Made by a program: the position numbers and the translations under genes. A DNA stretch of 64,000 nucleotides from Streptomyces akebiae (GTDB lineage: Bacteria > Actinomycetota > Actinomycetes > Streptomycetales > Streptomycetaceae): assembly GCF_019599145.1 (NCBI RefSeq), contig NZ_CP080647.1:7688001-7752000 (forward strand), read 5' to 3'. Each line of letters opens with the position of its first letter. The stretch's first letter is position 1. Positions 1 to 7,980 of this stretch are shown piece by piece. Below the pieces are notes generated by a model, which was not told where the DNA came from, ran no database searches, and was given only the letters and a program-made list of their open reading frames with translations.

Positions 1-129
1 GCTGCGCGGGCGGCGCTTGCCATGCGGCAGCCCCGCTTTGGTAGAAAGCGTGGCGGCGGCCCTTCGGGGCCCGGGAGATGGAACACGATGCGACGGCGTG
101 TCTCGGCACGTTCGTCCGGAGAGCGGTGA
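1..129 (+). CDS. ftsW: FtsW, C-terminal end (partial)
   Basis: Reading frame 1 is open from the first base to a TGA at 127-129 and gives a basic, Gly/Arg-rich tail of 42 residues ending in RSSGER. Its position directly before murG, with only 6 bases between, fits the cytoplasmic C-terminus of FtsW, the SEDS-family septal peptidoglycan glycosyltransferase that precedes murG in the actinobacterial dcw cluster. Only the unstructured tail is in the window, so no catalytic residue can be seen. The call rests on gene order and on resemblance to Streptomyces FtsW tails from memory. Confidence 0.7.
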   Translation, partial: AARAALAMRQPRFGRKRGGGPSGPGRWNTMRRRVSARSSGER

Positions 130-135
130 ATTTCG

Positions 136-1233
136 GTGCATGTCGTACTCGCCGGTGGCGGAACCGCCGGTCACATCGAGCCCGCGCTCGCCCTCGCGGA
201 CGCCCTGCGCAGGCAGGACCCGACCGTGGGCATCACGGCCCTGGGCACGGAGCGCGGCCTTGAGACACGCCTCGTCCCCGAGCGGGGCTACGAACTCGCG
301 CTGATCCCCGCCGTACCCCTGCCGCGCAAGCCCACCCCCGAGCTGATCACCGTGCCCGGTCGGCTGCGCGGCACGATCAAGGCGACCGAGCAGATCCTGG
401 AGCGCACCAAGGCGGACGCGGTCGTCGGCTTCGGCGGCTATGTCGCCCTGCCCGGCTACCTCGCCGCCAAGCGCCTCGGGGTGCCGATCATCGTCCACGA
501 GGCCAACGCCCGACCCGGTCTCGCCAACAAGATCGGCTCCCGGTACGCCGCGAAGGTCGCCGTCTCCACTCCCGACAGCAAGCTGCGCGACGCCCGCTAC
601 ATCGGCATCCCGCTGCGCCGCGCCATCGCCACCCTCGACCGGGCCGCGGCCCGCCCCGAGGCCCGCGCGATGTTCGGCCTCGACCCGAACCTGCCGACCC
701 TGCTGGTGTCCGGCGGCTCCCAGGGCGCCCGCCGCCTCAACGAGGTCGTCCAGCAGGTCGCGCCCTACCTCCAGCAGGCCGGGATCCAGATCCTGCACGC
801 GGTCGGCCCGAAGAACGAACTGCCGCAGGTGCACCAGATGCCGGGAATGCCCCCTTACATCCCGGTACCGTACGTGGACCGGATGGACCTCGCGTACGCC
901 GCGGCCGACATGATGCTCTGCCGCGCGGGCGCGATGACCGTCGCCGAACTCTCCGCCGTCGGGCTCCCGGCCGCCTATGTCCCGCTGCCCATCGGCAACG
1001 GTGAACAGCGGCTGAACGCCCAGCCGGTGGTCAAGGCCGGCGGCGGGCTGCTGGTCGACGACGCGGAACTGACGCCCCAGTGGGTGCAGCAGAACGTGCT
1101 GCCCGTGCTCGCCGACCCGCACCGGCTGTACGAGATGTCCCGCGCCGCAAGCGAGTTCGGTCGCCGGGACGCCGACGACCTGCTCGTCGGGATGGTGTAC
1201 GAGGCGATCGCGTCGCGCCGCGGACACCACTAG
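136..1233 (+). CDS. murG: MurG, UDP-GlcNAc:lipid I N-acetylglucosaminyltransferase
   Basis: This GT28-family enzyme transfers GlcNAc from UDP-GlcNAc to lipid I on the inner face of the membrane, giving lipid II for peptidoglycan. The 365-residue protein has the usual length. The N-terminal Rossmann domain starts with the glycine-rich loop GGGTAGH (residues 7-13), which binds the lipid-linked acceptor. The C-terminal domain has SGGSQGARRLN (about 192-202) and the nucleotide-sugar motif NGEQRLNAQPV (about 289-299). The GTG start at 136 is chosen because the loop then lies seven residues in, as in the family, and it follows the upstream stop by 6 bases, so translation is probably coupled to ftsW. 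Confidence 0.97.
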   Translation: MHVVLAGGGTAGHIEPALALADALRRQDPTVGITALGTERGLETRLVPERGYELALIPAVPLPRKPTPELITVPGRLRGTIKATEQILERTKADAVVGFGGYVALPGYLAAKRLGVPIIVHEANARPGLANKIGSRYAAKVAVSTPDSKLRDARYIGIPLRRAIATLDRAAARPEARAMFGLDPNLPTLLVSGGSQGARRLNEVVQQVAPYLQQAGIQILHAVGPKNELPQVHQMPGMPPYIPVPYVDRMDLAYAAADMMLCRAGAMTVAELSAVGLPAAYVPLPIGNGEQRLNAQPVVKAGGGLLVDDAELTPQWVQQNVLPVLADPHRLYEMSRAASEFGRRDADDLLVGMVYEAIASRRGHH

Positions 1234-1265
1234 AGAACGGATCGGCGAGTGAGTCGAAGGGGCGT

Positions 1266-1333
1266 GTCGGTGTCGAGCGGCCGAGCGCGCGGAGGCCCGA
1301 AGGGCTGAGCACGGTCGGCCGCTCGACACCGAC
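1266..1333. repeat. Long inverted repeat between murG and ftsQ
   Basis: A perfect 19-base inverted repeat (left arm 1266-1284, right arm 1315-1333; core GGTGTCGAGCGGCCGA) lies in the 137-base gap between murG and ftsQ. The stem can be extended outward past a small bulge by GGGGCG/CGCCCC, and the loop holds its own small hairpin (AGGCCCGAAGGGCT). It lacks a run of T. It could attenuate transcription, stabilise a processed 3' end of the murG message, or bind a protein as a palindrome. Its role is unknown. Confidence 0.75.
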
Positions 1334-1370
1334 CGAGGCGCCCCGGAGGTGAACCGAGCCAGGAGAGGGA

Positions 1371-2174
1371 GTGCGCGTGGCCGGACCGACCAGCACCGCC
1401 GAGCGCGGCGCGGACGAGGATCTGGACTCCGGCCCGCCGCCCCGGCGGCTCCCCGGCCCCCGGGCGCTGATCGCCGCCGCGATCGCCCTGATCCTGCTGG
1501 GGGGCGCCACCCTCTGGGTCCTGTACGGCTCCTCGTGGCTGCGGGCCGACCGGGTCTCCGTGTCGGGCACCCGGGTGCTGACCGAGACCCAGGTGCGCGA
1601 GGCGGCCGCCGTGCCGCTCGGCGATCCGCTGATTTCCGTCGACCTCGACGCCGTCGAGTCGCGGCTGCTCAAGGAATTGCCCCGAATCGACTCGGTCGAG
1701 GTCATCCGCTCATGGCCCCATGAAATCGGGCTGAAAGTGAGCGAACGTACTCCGGTTCTGATTGTCGAAGCGGCCGATAATTCGGGCAAGTACGTCGAAG
1801 TGGACGCGAAAGGGGTGCGTTTTGCCACGGTTTCACGCGCCCCGGAAGGCGTTCCCGTACTGGAATTGACGGTGTCCCGGTCGGGTTCGTCCGCCGCCAG
1901 TCTGCGGCGATTCGGCGAGGACCGGCTCGTGCGGGCGGCCGTGGGGGTCGCCGGTTCGATTCCGGCCGCAATCGCCCACGAGACCCTGGTCGTCAAGGTC
2001 CGCTCCTACGACTCCATCTCGCTGGAGTTGAGCGGAGACCGTACGGTCGCGTGGGGGAGCGCGGAGAAGGGGCGTGCGAAGGCCCGTGCGCTCGCCGCCC
2101 TGCTGAAAGCGGCGCCGGACGCGGGGCACTTCGATGTGAGTGTCCCCACCGCGCCCGCGTCATCAGGGAGTTGA
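1371..2174 (+). CDS. ftsQ: FtsQ/DivIB cell-division protein
   Basis: FtsQ is a bitopic divisome protein that scaffolds FtsL and FtsB and links early and late division proteins. The 267-residue product has a charged, Pro-rich cytoplasmic N-terminus, one membrane segment (about residues 31-52, Ala/Ile/Leu-rich), then a POTRA-type domain beginning with VSVSGTRVLTETQVREAA (about 61) and an FtsQ beta domain rich in SERTP/VEVDAKGV-type strands. The GTG at 1371 follows AGGAGAGG by about 4 bases; another GTG two codons on is possible. Codon use between about 1690 and 1990 is slightly less GC-biased than in the neighbours. Confidence 0.95.
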   Translation: MRVAGPTSTAERGADEDLDSGPPPRRLPGPRALIAAAIALILLGGATLWVLYGSSWLRADRVSVSGTRVLTETQVREAAAVPLGDPLISVDLDAVESRLLKELPRIDSVEVIRSWPHEIGLKVSERTPVLIVEAADNSGKYVEVDAKGVRFATVSRAPEGVPVLELTVSRSGSSAASLRRFGEDRLVRAAVGVAGSIPAAIAHETLVVKVRSYDSISLELSGDRTVAWGSAEKGRAKARALAALLKAAPDAGHFDVSVPTAPASSGS

Positions 2175-2453
2175 CGCACATCCGCGCAGGCCAGCACCCT
2201 GGTTGGGCAGCGCTATGGCTGATCACATAGGGTGAAAAGAAAAACGGGAGGTTCGGCGTGTTCGTTGAACGTGCGCCACTTGTCGACTTAGTGTCCTGTT
2301 CGGAAGAGTCCAAGGAACAGTCACACTGGTAACCCTAAACTTCAGCGTTAGGGTTCGGGTCGGCGTTCGGACCGTCCCACTTCGGCATCAGTCGTCGGCT
2401 CGCGGGTACCCCGCGAAGCGGCGACACGTAACTCGAGGCGAGAGGCCTTCGAC
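2175..2453 (+). promoter_or_regulatory. ftsZ upstream region with palindrome
   Basis: The 279-base ftsQ-ftsZ gap is noticeably AT-richer than its flanks and holds no gene. In Streptomyces this interval is known to carry several ftsZ promoters, including one for sporulation septation. A perfect 8-base inverted repeat, AACCCTAA (2331-2338) and TTAGGGTT (2348-2355), lies about 100 bases before the start codon. A GACAC pentamer (about 2425), the core reported for WhiA binding, is near the start, but such a short motif may be chance. I cannot place the transcription starts from sequence alone. Confidence 0.55.
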
Positions 2454-3650
2454 GTGGCAGCACCGCAGAACTACCTCGCAGTCATCAAAGTCATCGGTGT
2501 CGGCGGCGGTGGTGTCAATGCCATCAACCGGATGATCGAGGTCGGTCTCAAGGGCGTCGAGTTCATCGCCATCAACACCGACGCGCAAGCTCTGTTGATG
2601 AGCGACGCCGACGTCAAGCTCGACGTCGGCCGGGAACTCACCCGCGGACTCGGCGCCGGCGCCAACCCGGCCGTCGGCCGGAAGGCCGCCGAGGACCACC
2701 GCGAGGAGATCGAGGAGGTCCTCAAGGGGGCCGACATGGTCTTCGTGACGGCCGGCGAGGGCGGCGGCACCGGCACCGGCGGCGCGCCCGTCGTGGCCAA
2801 CATCGCCCGCTCGCTGGGCGCCCTCACCATCGGCGTGGTCACCCGCCCGTTCACCTTCGAGGGCCGCCGCCGCGCCAACCAGGCCGAGGACGGCATCGCC
2901 GAGCTGCGCGAAGAGGTCGACACCCTCATCGTCATCCCGAACGACCGGCTGCTCTCCATCTCGGACCGCCAGGTCTCCGTGCTGGACGCGTTCAAGTCGG
3001 CCGACCAGGTCCTGCTCTCCGGTGTCCAGGGCATCACGGACCTGATCACCACCCCCGGTCTGATCAACCTCGACTTCGCCGACGTCAAGTCGGTCATGTC
3101 CGAGGCCGGTTCGGCCCTCATGGGCATCGGCTCGGCCCGCGGCGACGACCGCGCGGTGGCCGCCGCCGAGATGGCGATCTCCTCGCCGCTCCTGGAGGCC
3201 TCCATCGACGGCGCCCGCGGCGTCCTGCTCTCCATCTCCGGTGGCTCCGACCTCGGTCTGTTCGAGATCAACGAGGCCGCCCAGCTGGTCAGCGAGGCCG
3301 CGCACCCCGAGGCCAACATCATCTTCGGCGCGGTCATCGACGACGCCCTCGGCGACGAGGTCCGGGTCACGGTCATCGCGGCGGGCTTCGACGGCGGCCA
3401 GCCCCCGGCCAAGCGGGACAACATCCTCGGCTCGGCCGCGGCCAAGCGCGAGGAGCCCGCCCCGGCGCGGCCCGCCGAGAACCGCCCGTCCTTCGGCTCG
3501 CTCGGCAGCGTCAAGCCGAAGGAGGAGCCTGCGGCGGCGCCCGCCCCGGAGCCGGTGAACGACGTTCCGGTCGCCCCGCCGGTCCCGCCGTCCCGGTCCT
3601 ACTCGGACAGCGCCGCGGAAGAGCTGGACGTGCCGGACTTCCTCAAGTGA
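2454..3650 (+). CDS. ftsZ: FtsZ, tubulin-like division GTPase
   Basis: FtsZ polymerises with GTP into the Z ring; in Streptomyces it is needed for vegetative cross-walls and for sporulation septa. The 398-residue protein has the tubulin signature GGGTGTGG (about 103-110), the T7 synergy loop [11 protein letters not shown] (about 205), and the conserved C-terminal peptide LDVPDFLK at the very end (391-398), which binds SepF and other partners. A Pro/Ala/Glu-rich linker of about 75 residues separates core and tail. The GTG start is preceded by GAGGCGAGAGG. The stop TGA overlaps the GTG of the next gene. Confidence 0.98.
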   Translation: MAAPQNYLAVIKVIGVGGGGVNAINRMIEVGLKGVEFIAINTDAQALLMSDADVKLDVGRELTRGLGAGANPAVGRKAAEDHREEIEEVLKGADMVFVTAGEGGGTGTGGAPVVANIARSLGALTIGVVTRPFTFEGRRRANQAEDGIAELREEVDTLIVIPNDRLLSISDRQVSVLDAFKSADQVLLSGVQGITDLITTPGLINLDFADVKSVMSEAGSALMGIGSARGDDRAVAAAEMAISSPLLEASIDGARGVLLSISGGSDLGLFEINEAAQLVSEAAHPEANIIFGAVIDDALGDEVRVTVIAAGFDGGQPPAKRDNILGSAAAKREEPAPARPAENRPSFGSLGSVKPKEEPAAAPAPEPVNDVPVAPPVPPSRSYSDSAAEELDVPDFLK

Positions 3651-4393
3651 TAGGACGGCGCGAGAACGTGAGCGGCGCGCACTTCGCCTTCACCGACAGG
3701 TGGGGCGGGGTGAGCGCCGCTCCGTATGAGGAGCTCAATCTCGGCGGGGCCGTCGGGGACGACGCCGCCGCCGTCACGACCAACCGGGAGCTGGCGGCCA
3801 AGTCGCTGGGCCTGGAACCCGACCGGGTCGTCTGGATGAACCAGGTGCACGGCGCGGACGTGGCCGTGGTCGACGGACCGTGGGACTCCGGATCCGGATC
3901 CGGTTCTGGCTCCCTCCCGTCCGTCGACGCGATCGTCACCACCCGGCGCGGTCTCGCGCTCGCCGTCCTCACCGCCGACTGCGTGCCCGTCCTGCTGACC
4001 GACCCCGTCGCCGGGGTCGCCGCCGCCGCGCACGCGGGTCGGCCCGGCATGATCGCCGGGGTCGTCCCCGCGGCGGTACGGGCCATGACCGAACTCGGCG
4101 CCGACCCCGCCCGGATCGTCGCCCGCACCGGACCCGCCGTCTGCGGCCGGTGTTACGAAGTGCCCGAGGCGATGCGCGCCGAGGTGGCCACCGTCGAGCC
4201 GGCGGCGTACGCCGAGACCAGTTGGGGCACACCCTCCGTAGATGTGTGCGCCGGAGTGCACGCACAGCTGGAGCGCCTCGGGGTGCACGACCGGGAGCAG
4301 TCGCCGGTGTGCACGCTGGAGTCGCGCGACCACTTCTCGTACCGTCGCGACGGCGCCACAGGGCGACTCGCGGGATATGTCTGGCTGGACTGA
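3647..4393 (+). CDS. pgeF: Multicopper-oxidase-like purine nucleosidase/peptidoglycan-editing factor (YlmD/YfiH family)
   Basis: The YfiH/YlmD family (old DUF152, 'laccase domain') has members described as purine nucleoside phosphorylases and, in E. coli, as a factor preventing misincorporation into peptidoglycan precursors. The 248-residue protein has NQVHGADV (about 65), TADCVPVLL (about 109), AAAHAGRPG (about 127) and [10 protein letters not shown] (about 166), which supply the His/Cys metal ligands. The usual HAGWRG is HAGRPG here. A Ser-Gly repeat ([13 protein letters not shown], about residue 78) sits in a surface loop. The GTG start lies inside the ftsZ stop (GTGA), so translation is coupled to ftsZ. 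Confidence 0.9.
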   Translation: MIGRRENVSGAHFAFTDRWGGVSAAPYEELNLGGAVGDDAAAVTTNRELAAKSLGLEPDRVVWMNQVHGADVAVVDGPWDSGSGSGSGSLPSVDAIVTTRRGLALAVLTADCVPVLLTDPVAGVAAAAHAGRPGMIAGVVPAAVRAMTELGADPARIVARTGPAVCGRCYEVPEAMRAEVATVEPAAYAETSWGTPSVDVCAGVHAQLERLGVHDREQSPVCTLESRDHFSYRRDGATGRLAGYVWLD

Positions 4394-4398
4394 GGGGC

Positions 4399-5118
4399 AT
4401 GACCGACCGTAAGGCACAACTCGCCGGAAACCTGGCGAAGGTGGAGGACCGCATCGCGGCGGCGTGCGTGGCCGCGGGCCGCAAGCGGGACGAGGTGACC
4501 CTGATCGTGGTCACCAAGACCTACCCGGCGAGCGATGTGCGGATCCTGTCGGAGCTCGGTGTGCGCCACGTCGCCGAGAACAAGGACCAGGACGCGGCAC
4601 CCAAGGCGGCCGAATGCTCGGATCTGTCCCTTGTGTGGCACTTCGTGGGTCAGTTGCAGACCAACAAGGTCCGTTCTGTGGTGCGTTATGCGGATCTCGT
4701 GCAGTCCGTCGATCGTTCCAGGCTTGTCACGACTCTGTCGAAAGAGGCCGTTCGGGCCGGCCGTGAGGTGGGATGTCTCATCCAGGTCGCGCTCGACGCC
4801 GACGAGAGCGGCCGGGGAGAGCGAGGAGGTGTCGGTCCGGGCGGAATCGAAGAGCTGGCCGACCTCCTGGCGGAGGCGCCGGGGGTGCGGGTCGATGGTC
4901 TGATGACCGTCGCGCCGCTCACCGGGGAGTACGCCGGACGCCAACGGGCCGCGTTCGAGCGGTTGATGGTTTTGTCGACCGACCTGCGCCGAGCCCATCC
5001 GGCTGCGAACATGGTCTCCGCAGGGATGAGTGCGGACCTCGAGGATGCCGTGGCGGCCGGAGCGACACATGTACGCGTCGGCACTGCGGTACTCGGAGTC
5101 CGTCCCGGGCTCGGGTAA
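4399..5118 (+). CDS. ylmE: YggS/PROSC-family pyridoxal-phosphate-binding protein (YlmE)
   Basis: This family binds PLP in a TIM barrel like the N-domain of alanine racemase and takes part in vitamin B6 homeostasis; it has no known catalytic turnover. The 239-residue protein shows the PLP-lysine strand LIVVTKTYPASDV (about 33-45), the VAENKDQDA segment, WHFVGQLQTNK (about 79-89) and the phosphate-binding SAGMSADLEDAVAAGATHVRVGTA region near the end, quoted here only in outline. The ATG at 4399 follows GAGGGG, 5 bases after the pgeF stop. It belongs to the ylmD-ylmE-sepF-ylmG set conserved behind ftsZ in Gram-positive bacteria. Confidence 0.92.
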   Translation: MTDRKAQLAGNLAKVEDRIAAACVAAGRKRDEVTLIVVTKTYPASDVRILSELGVRHVAENKDQDAAPKAAECSDLSLVWHFVGQLQTNKVRSVVRYADLVQSVDRSRLVTTLSKEAVRAGREVGCLIQVALDADESGRGERGGVGPGGIEELADLLAEAPGVRVDGLMTVAPLTGEYAGRQRAAFERLMVLSTDLRRAHPAANMVSAGMSADLEDAVAAGATHVRVGTAVLGVRPGLG

Positions 5119-5247
5119 CGTCGCCAAGAAGTCGGACCACAGCAGAAAATATGGTCATTCCGTCGAGAGGCGGGCGCAACGACCTCGTGGATCGCGGGCA
5201 CTTGGGAAGTCGTCAGCCGATCCACCACAGAGCGGAGGACTCAGAGC

Positions 5248-5889
5248 ATGGCCGGCGCGATGCGCAAGATGGCGGTCTACCTCGGCCTCGTGGAGGACGA
5301 TGGGTACGACGGCAGGGGATTCGACCCCGATGACGACTTCGAGCCCGAGCTCGACCCCGAGCCCGAGCGGGACCACCGTCGGCACGAGGCGGTGCACCAG
5401 TCACACCAGTCACACCAGTCCCAAAGGGATGAATCGGTACGAGTGGTGCAGCCCCCGGTGCAGCGCGAACCGGTGTCGCACGCCACTTCGCTCCCCGCGG
5501 AATCGGTGCGACCCGCCCGGATCGCGCCCGTGGCGTCCATCACACAAGAACGTTCGAGTCTGGAGAAGAACGCACCGGTGATCATGCCCAAGGTCGTGTC
5601 CGAGCGAGAGCCTTACCGGATCACCACGTTGCACCCGCGGACCTACAACGAGGCCCGTACCATCGGGGAACACTTCCGTGAGGGCACCCCGGTGATCATG
5701 AATCTGACTGAGATGGACGACACAGATGCGAAGCGACTTGTCGACTTTGCGGCCGGTTTGGTGTTTGGTCTTCACGGCAGCATCGAGCGGGTGACGCAGA
5801 AGGTGTTCCTGTTGTCGCCTGCTAACGTCGATGTCACGGCGGAGGACAAGGCCCGCATCGCAGAGGGCGGGTTCTTCAACCAGAGCTGA
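5248..5889 (+). CDS. sepF: SepF, FtsZ membrane tether
   Basis: SepF binds the FtsZ C-terminal peptide and the membrane and is an essential divisome protein in Actinobacteria. The protein has 213 residues. It begins with [14 protein letters not shown], a short amphipathic membrane-binding helix. An acidic and then Gln/His/Ser-rich linker follows, with [11 protein letters not shown] at about 51-61 encoded by a 9-base tandem repeat. The conserved SepF domain starts at about residue 119 ([17 protein letters not shown]) and contains the GTPVIMNL strand and the [12 protein letters not shown] helix. The ATG follows GCGGAGGA. It sits 129 bases after ylmE. Confidence 0.95.
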   Translation: MAGAMRKMAVYLGLVEDDGYDGRGFDPDDDFEPELDPEPERDHRRHEAVHQSHQSHQSQRDESVRVVQPPVQREPVSHATSLPAESVRPARIAPVASITQERSSLEKNAPVIMPKVVSEREPYRITTLHPRTYNEARTIGEHFREGTPVIMNLTEMDDTDAKRLVDFAAGLVFGLHGSIERVTQKVFLLSPANVDVTAEDKARIAEGGFFNQS

Positions 5890-5949
5890 GACGTACGACC
5901 GAAAACAGCGGTAGAGCAACACGGAATTGGGGAGAGGGAAACACCGGAC

Positions 5950-6246
5950 ATGAGCGTGGTCTTGACGATCCTCTACATCGCGCTGACGGTGTTCTTCATC
6001 GTGTTGATCTTCCGTTTGGTCATGGACTACGTCTTCCAGTTCGCCCGCTCATGGCAGCCCGGCAAGGCGATGGTGGTCGTTCTGGAGGCCACCTACACTG
6101 TCACCGATCCACCGCTCAAGCTTCTGCGGCGGTTCATTCCGCCGCTGCGTCTCGGGGGCGTGGCGCTCGACCTGTCCTTCTTCGTGCTGATGATCATCGT
6201 TTTCATCCTGCGTGCGGTGGTAGCCAGCGGGATGGGAGCGGTGTGA
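5950..6246 (+). CDS. ylmG: YlmG/YggT-family membrane protein
   Basis: This 98-residue protein is nearly all membrane: one hydrophobic segment at about residues 3-25 and a second at about 70-93. Between them is a basic loop with DYVFQFARSW and the family's TDPPLKLLRRFIPP, which fits the conserved YggT motif around (T/S)-DP-(L/P)-L. Members lie next to division genes and have been linked to membrane or envelope organisation, but the molecular role is unsettled. The ATG follows GGGAGAGGG. Its place between sepF and divIVA is typical of Actinobacteria. Confidence 0.9.
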   Translation: MSVVLTILYIALTVFFIVLIFRLVMDYVFQFARSWQPGKAMVVVLEATYTVTDPPLKLLRRFIPPLRLGGVALDLSFFVLMIIVFILRAVVASGMGAV

Positions 6247-6292
6247 GAGATGCGGTCTTGCCGAATGCCGACGACTACGTTGAGGTGAAGAG

Positions 6293-7552
6293 ATGCCGTT
6301 GACCCCCGAGGACGTGCGGAACAAGCAGTTCACGACCGTCCGCCTCCGAGAAGGCTATGACGAGGACGAGGTCGATGCCTTCCTCGATGAGGTCGAAGCC
6401 GAACTGACGCGCCTGCTCCGCGAGAACGAGGACCTGCGCGCCAAACTGGCCGCGGCCACACGCGCGGCTGCTCAGAACCAGCAGAACATGCGCAAGCCTC
6501 CGGAGCCTCAGGACCAGCAGGGCGGCATGCAGCAGGGTGGCATGCAGCAACAGGGCGGCATGCAGCAGGGTGGCATGCAGCAACAGGGCGGCATGCAGCA
6601 GCAGGGTATGCGAGGTCCCGGTGGACCCGTACCCGCCGGCATATCGGGCCCGCCGCAGCAGATGGGGGGCCCCATGGGTGGCCCGCCCCAGCTGCCGAGC
6701 GGTGCTCCGCAGCTGCCCGCCGGCCCCGGTGGCCAGGGTGGGCAGCAGGGTCCCGGCCCGATGGGTCAGGGACCGATGGGCCAGGGCCCGATGGGTCAGG
6801 GCCAGATGCAGCCGCAGATGGGCCAGGGCCAGATGGGCCAGGGTCCCATGGGCGGCCAGCCTCCCATGCAGCAGCAGATGGGTGGCCCGATGGGCGGCCC
6901 CATGGGTGGTCCGATGGGCGGCCCCGGTCAGGGTCCCGGCGGCGACAGCGCCGCGCGGGTGCTCTCGCTGGCCCAGCAGACCGCCGACCAGGCGATCGCC
7001 GAGGCCCGTTCCGAGGCCAACAAGATCGTCGGCGAGGCCCGCAGCCGCGCCGAGGGTCTGGAGCGGGACGCCCGTGCCAAGGCCGACGCGCTGGAGCGGG
7101 ACGCGCAGGAGAAGCACCGCGTCGCGATGGGCTCCCTGGAGTCCGCCCGCGCCACGCTGGAGCGCAAGGTCGAGGATCTGCGCGGCTTCGAGCGTGAGTA
7201 CCGCACGCGTCTGAAGTCCTACCTGGAGTCGCAGCTGCGTCAGCTGGAGACCCAGGCGGACGACTCGCTGGCCCCGCCGCGCACTCCGGCGACCGCGTCG
7301 CTGCCGCCGTCCCCGGCGCCCTCCATGGCTCCGGCCGGCGCGAGCGCCCCGTCGTACGGTGGCAACCCGGGCGGCATGGGTGGCGGCATGGGCGGTGGCC
7401 CGGCTCCGGCCGCGCCCTCCTACGGCGGTCAGCAGCAGATGTCTCCGGCCATGACCCAGCCGATGGCTCCGGTCCGGCCGCAGGGCCCCTCTCCGATGGG
7501 GCAGGCTCCCTCGCCGATGCGTGGGTTCCTCATCGACGAGGACGACAACTGA
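6293..7552 (+). CDS. divIVA: DivIVA, polar growth determinant
   Basis: DivIVA marks hyphal tips and recruits the apical wall-synthesis machinery (the polarisome) in Streptomyces. The 419-residue protein begins with the conserved membrane-binding domain [19 protein letters not shown], followed by a short coiled coil (about 30-65). Residues 70-225 are a Gly/Met/Gln/Pro-rich linker built from GGMQQQ- and GQGPM-type repeats. A long coiled coil (about 225-325, many Glu/Ala/Arg heptads) follows, and a Pro/Gly-rich tail ends in [11 protein letters not shown]. The insertion between the two coils and the tail are typical of Streptomyces DivIVA. The start ATG has GAGG about 8 bases upstream. Confidence 0.96.
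   Translation: MPLTPEDVRNKQFTTVRLREGYDEDEVDAFLDEVEAELTRLLRENEDLRAKLAAATRAAAQNQQNMRKPPEPQDQQGGMQQGGMQQQGGMQQGGMQQQGGMQQQGMRGPGGPVPAGISGPPQQMGGPMGGPPQLPSGAPQLPAGPGGQGGQQGPGPMGQGPMGQGPMGQGQMQPQMGQGQMGQGPMGGQPPMQQQMGGPMGGPMGGPMGGPGQGPGGDSAARVLSLAQQTADQAIAEARSEANKIVGEARSRAEGLERDARAKADALERDAQEKHRVAMGSLESARATLERKVEDLRGFEREYRTRLKSYLESQLRQLETQADDSLAPPRTPATASLPPSPAPSMAPAGASAPSYGGNPGGMGGGMGGGPAPAAPSYGGQQQMSPAMTQPMAPVRPQGPSPMGQAPSPMRGFLIDEDDN
6521..6610 (+). repeat. 33-base tandem repeat inside divIVA
   Basis: A 33-base unit (start GGCGGCATGCAGCAGGGTGG) occurs twice with no mismatch at 6521-6553 and 6554-6586 and again in part to about 6610. It encodes the [11 protein letters not shown] peptide of the DivIVA linker. 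Further degenerate GGCCAGGGYCCGATG repeats run to about 6930. Such repeats can vary in copy number between strains. Confidence 0.85.
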
Positions 7553-7587
7553 CGATTACTGGTACGCCGTAGGCGTCGGCAGCGTTC

Positions 7588-7626
7588 AGGGCGGGGCCCC
7601 GGATTTTCGATCCGGGGCCCCGCCCT
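7588..7626 (+). terminator. Terminator after divIVA
   Basis: A perfect 17-base-pair stem (7588-7604 with 7610-7626; arm AGGGCGGGGCCCCGGAT) has a 5-base TTTCG loop and begins 35 bases after the divIVA stop. There is no T-run, as is usual for Streptomyces terminators. It probably ends the ftsZ-divIVA transcription unit. Confidence 0.85.
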
Positions 7627-7696
7627 GTTGCTGCGCGCGGCCTGGTCTGGTGGGTGTTTGTTCGGGGGCGGGGGCGGGGGCGGATGTCCTAGGTAC

Positions 7697-7753
7697 GCAA
7701 CGCCGAAGGTCTGAGGCGCCGGAGATGTGGTGCCTCAGACCTTCGTTCGTTGC
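7697..7753. terminator. Second hairpin between divIVA and ileS
   Basis: A 14-base perfect inverted repeat (7704-7717 with 7732-7745; arm CGAAGGTCTGAGGC) extends past a 1-2 base bulge by GCAACG (7697-7702) and CGTTGC (7748-7753), for about 20 pairs in all. It lies mid-way in the 428-base gap between two convergent genes, so it may stop transcription from both sides. The rest of the gap holds G-rich and CTGGTG simple repeats and no gene. Confidence 0.65.
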
Positions 7754-7884
7754 CGGTGGCTGGTGCTGGTGCTGGTGCTGGGCGGGGGCGGAGGCGCTTA
7801 CCGGCGCTGACAGGGTGCCGCTGCGCCCACCCGTGCCGCCCCAGTGGCACGATTGCCCGCAGCTGTGGCGGCGCTGCGGTGGCT

Positions 7885-7918
7885 GTCCCCCCGCGCCCCG
7901 TCAGGGGCGCGGGGGGAC
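7885..7918 (-). terminator. Terminator after ileS
   Basis: A perfect 15-base-pair stem (7885-7899 with 7904-7918; arm GTCCCCCCGCGCCCC) with a GTCA loop lies 63 bases past the end of ileS. The GCGCCCC-GGGGCGC core is the same as in other intergenic palindromes of this window. Confidence 0.75.
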
Positions 7919-7980
7919 CGTGCGGTCAGCCGTGCGCCGACCGAGGTCTCCGGACGGCCGTCACCGGCAGACGCTGCCGG

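Noticed and set aside
1945..1965. tRNA-like T-loop sequence GGTTCGATTCC
   Set aside because: It lies within the ftsQ coding frame, and no acceptor or anticodon stem can be formed around it.
6275..7117. 280-residue antisense frame in divIVA with HALLHATL repeats
   Set aside because: It is the reverse reading of the divIVA linker repeats, with no independent signal.
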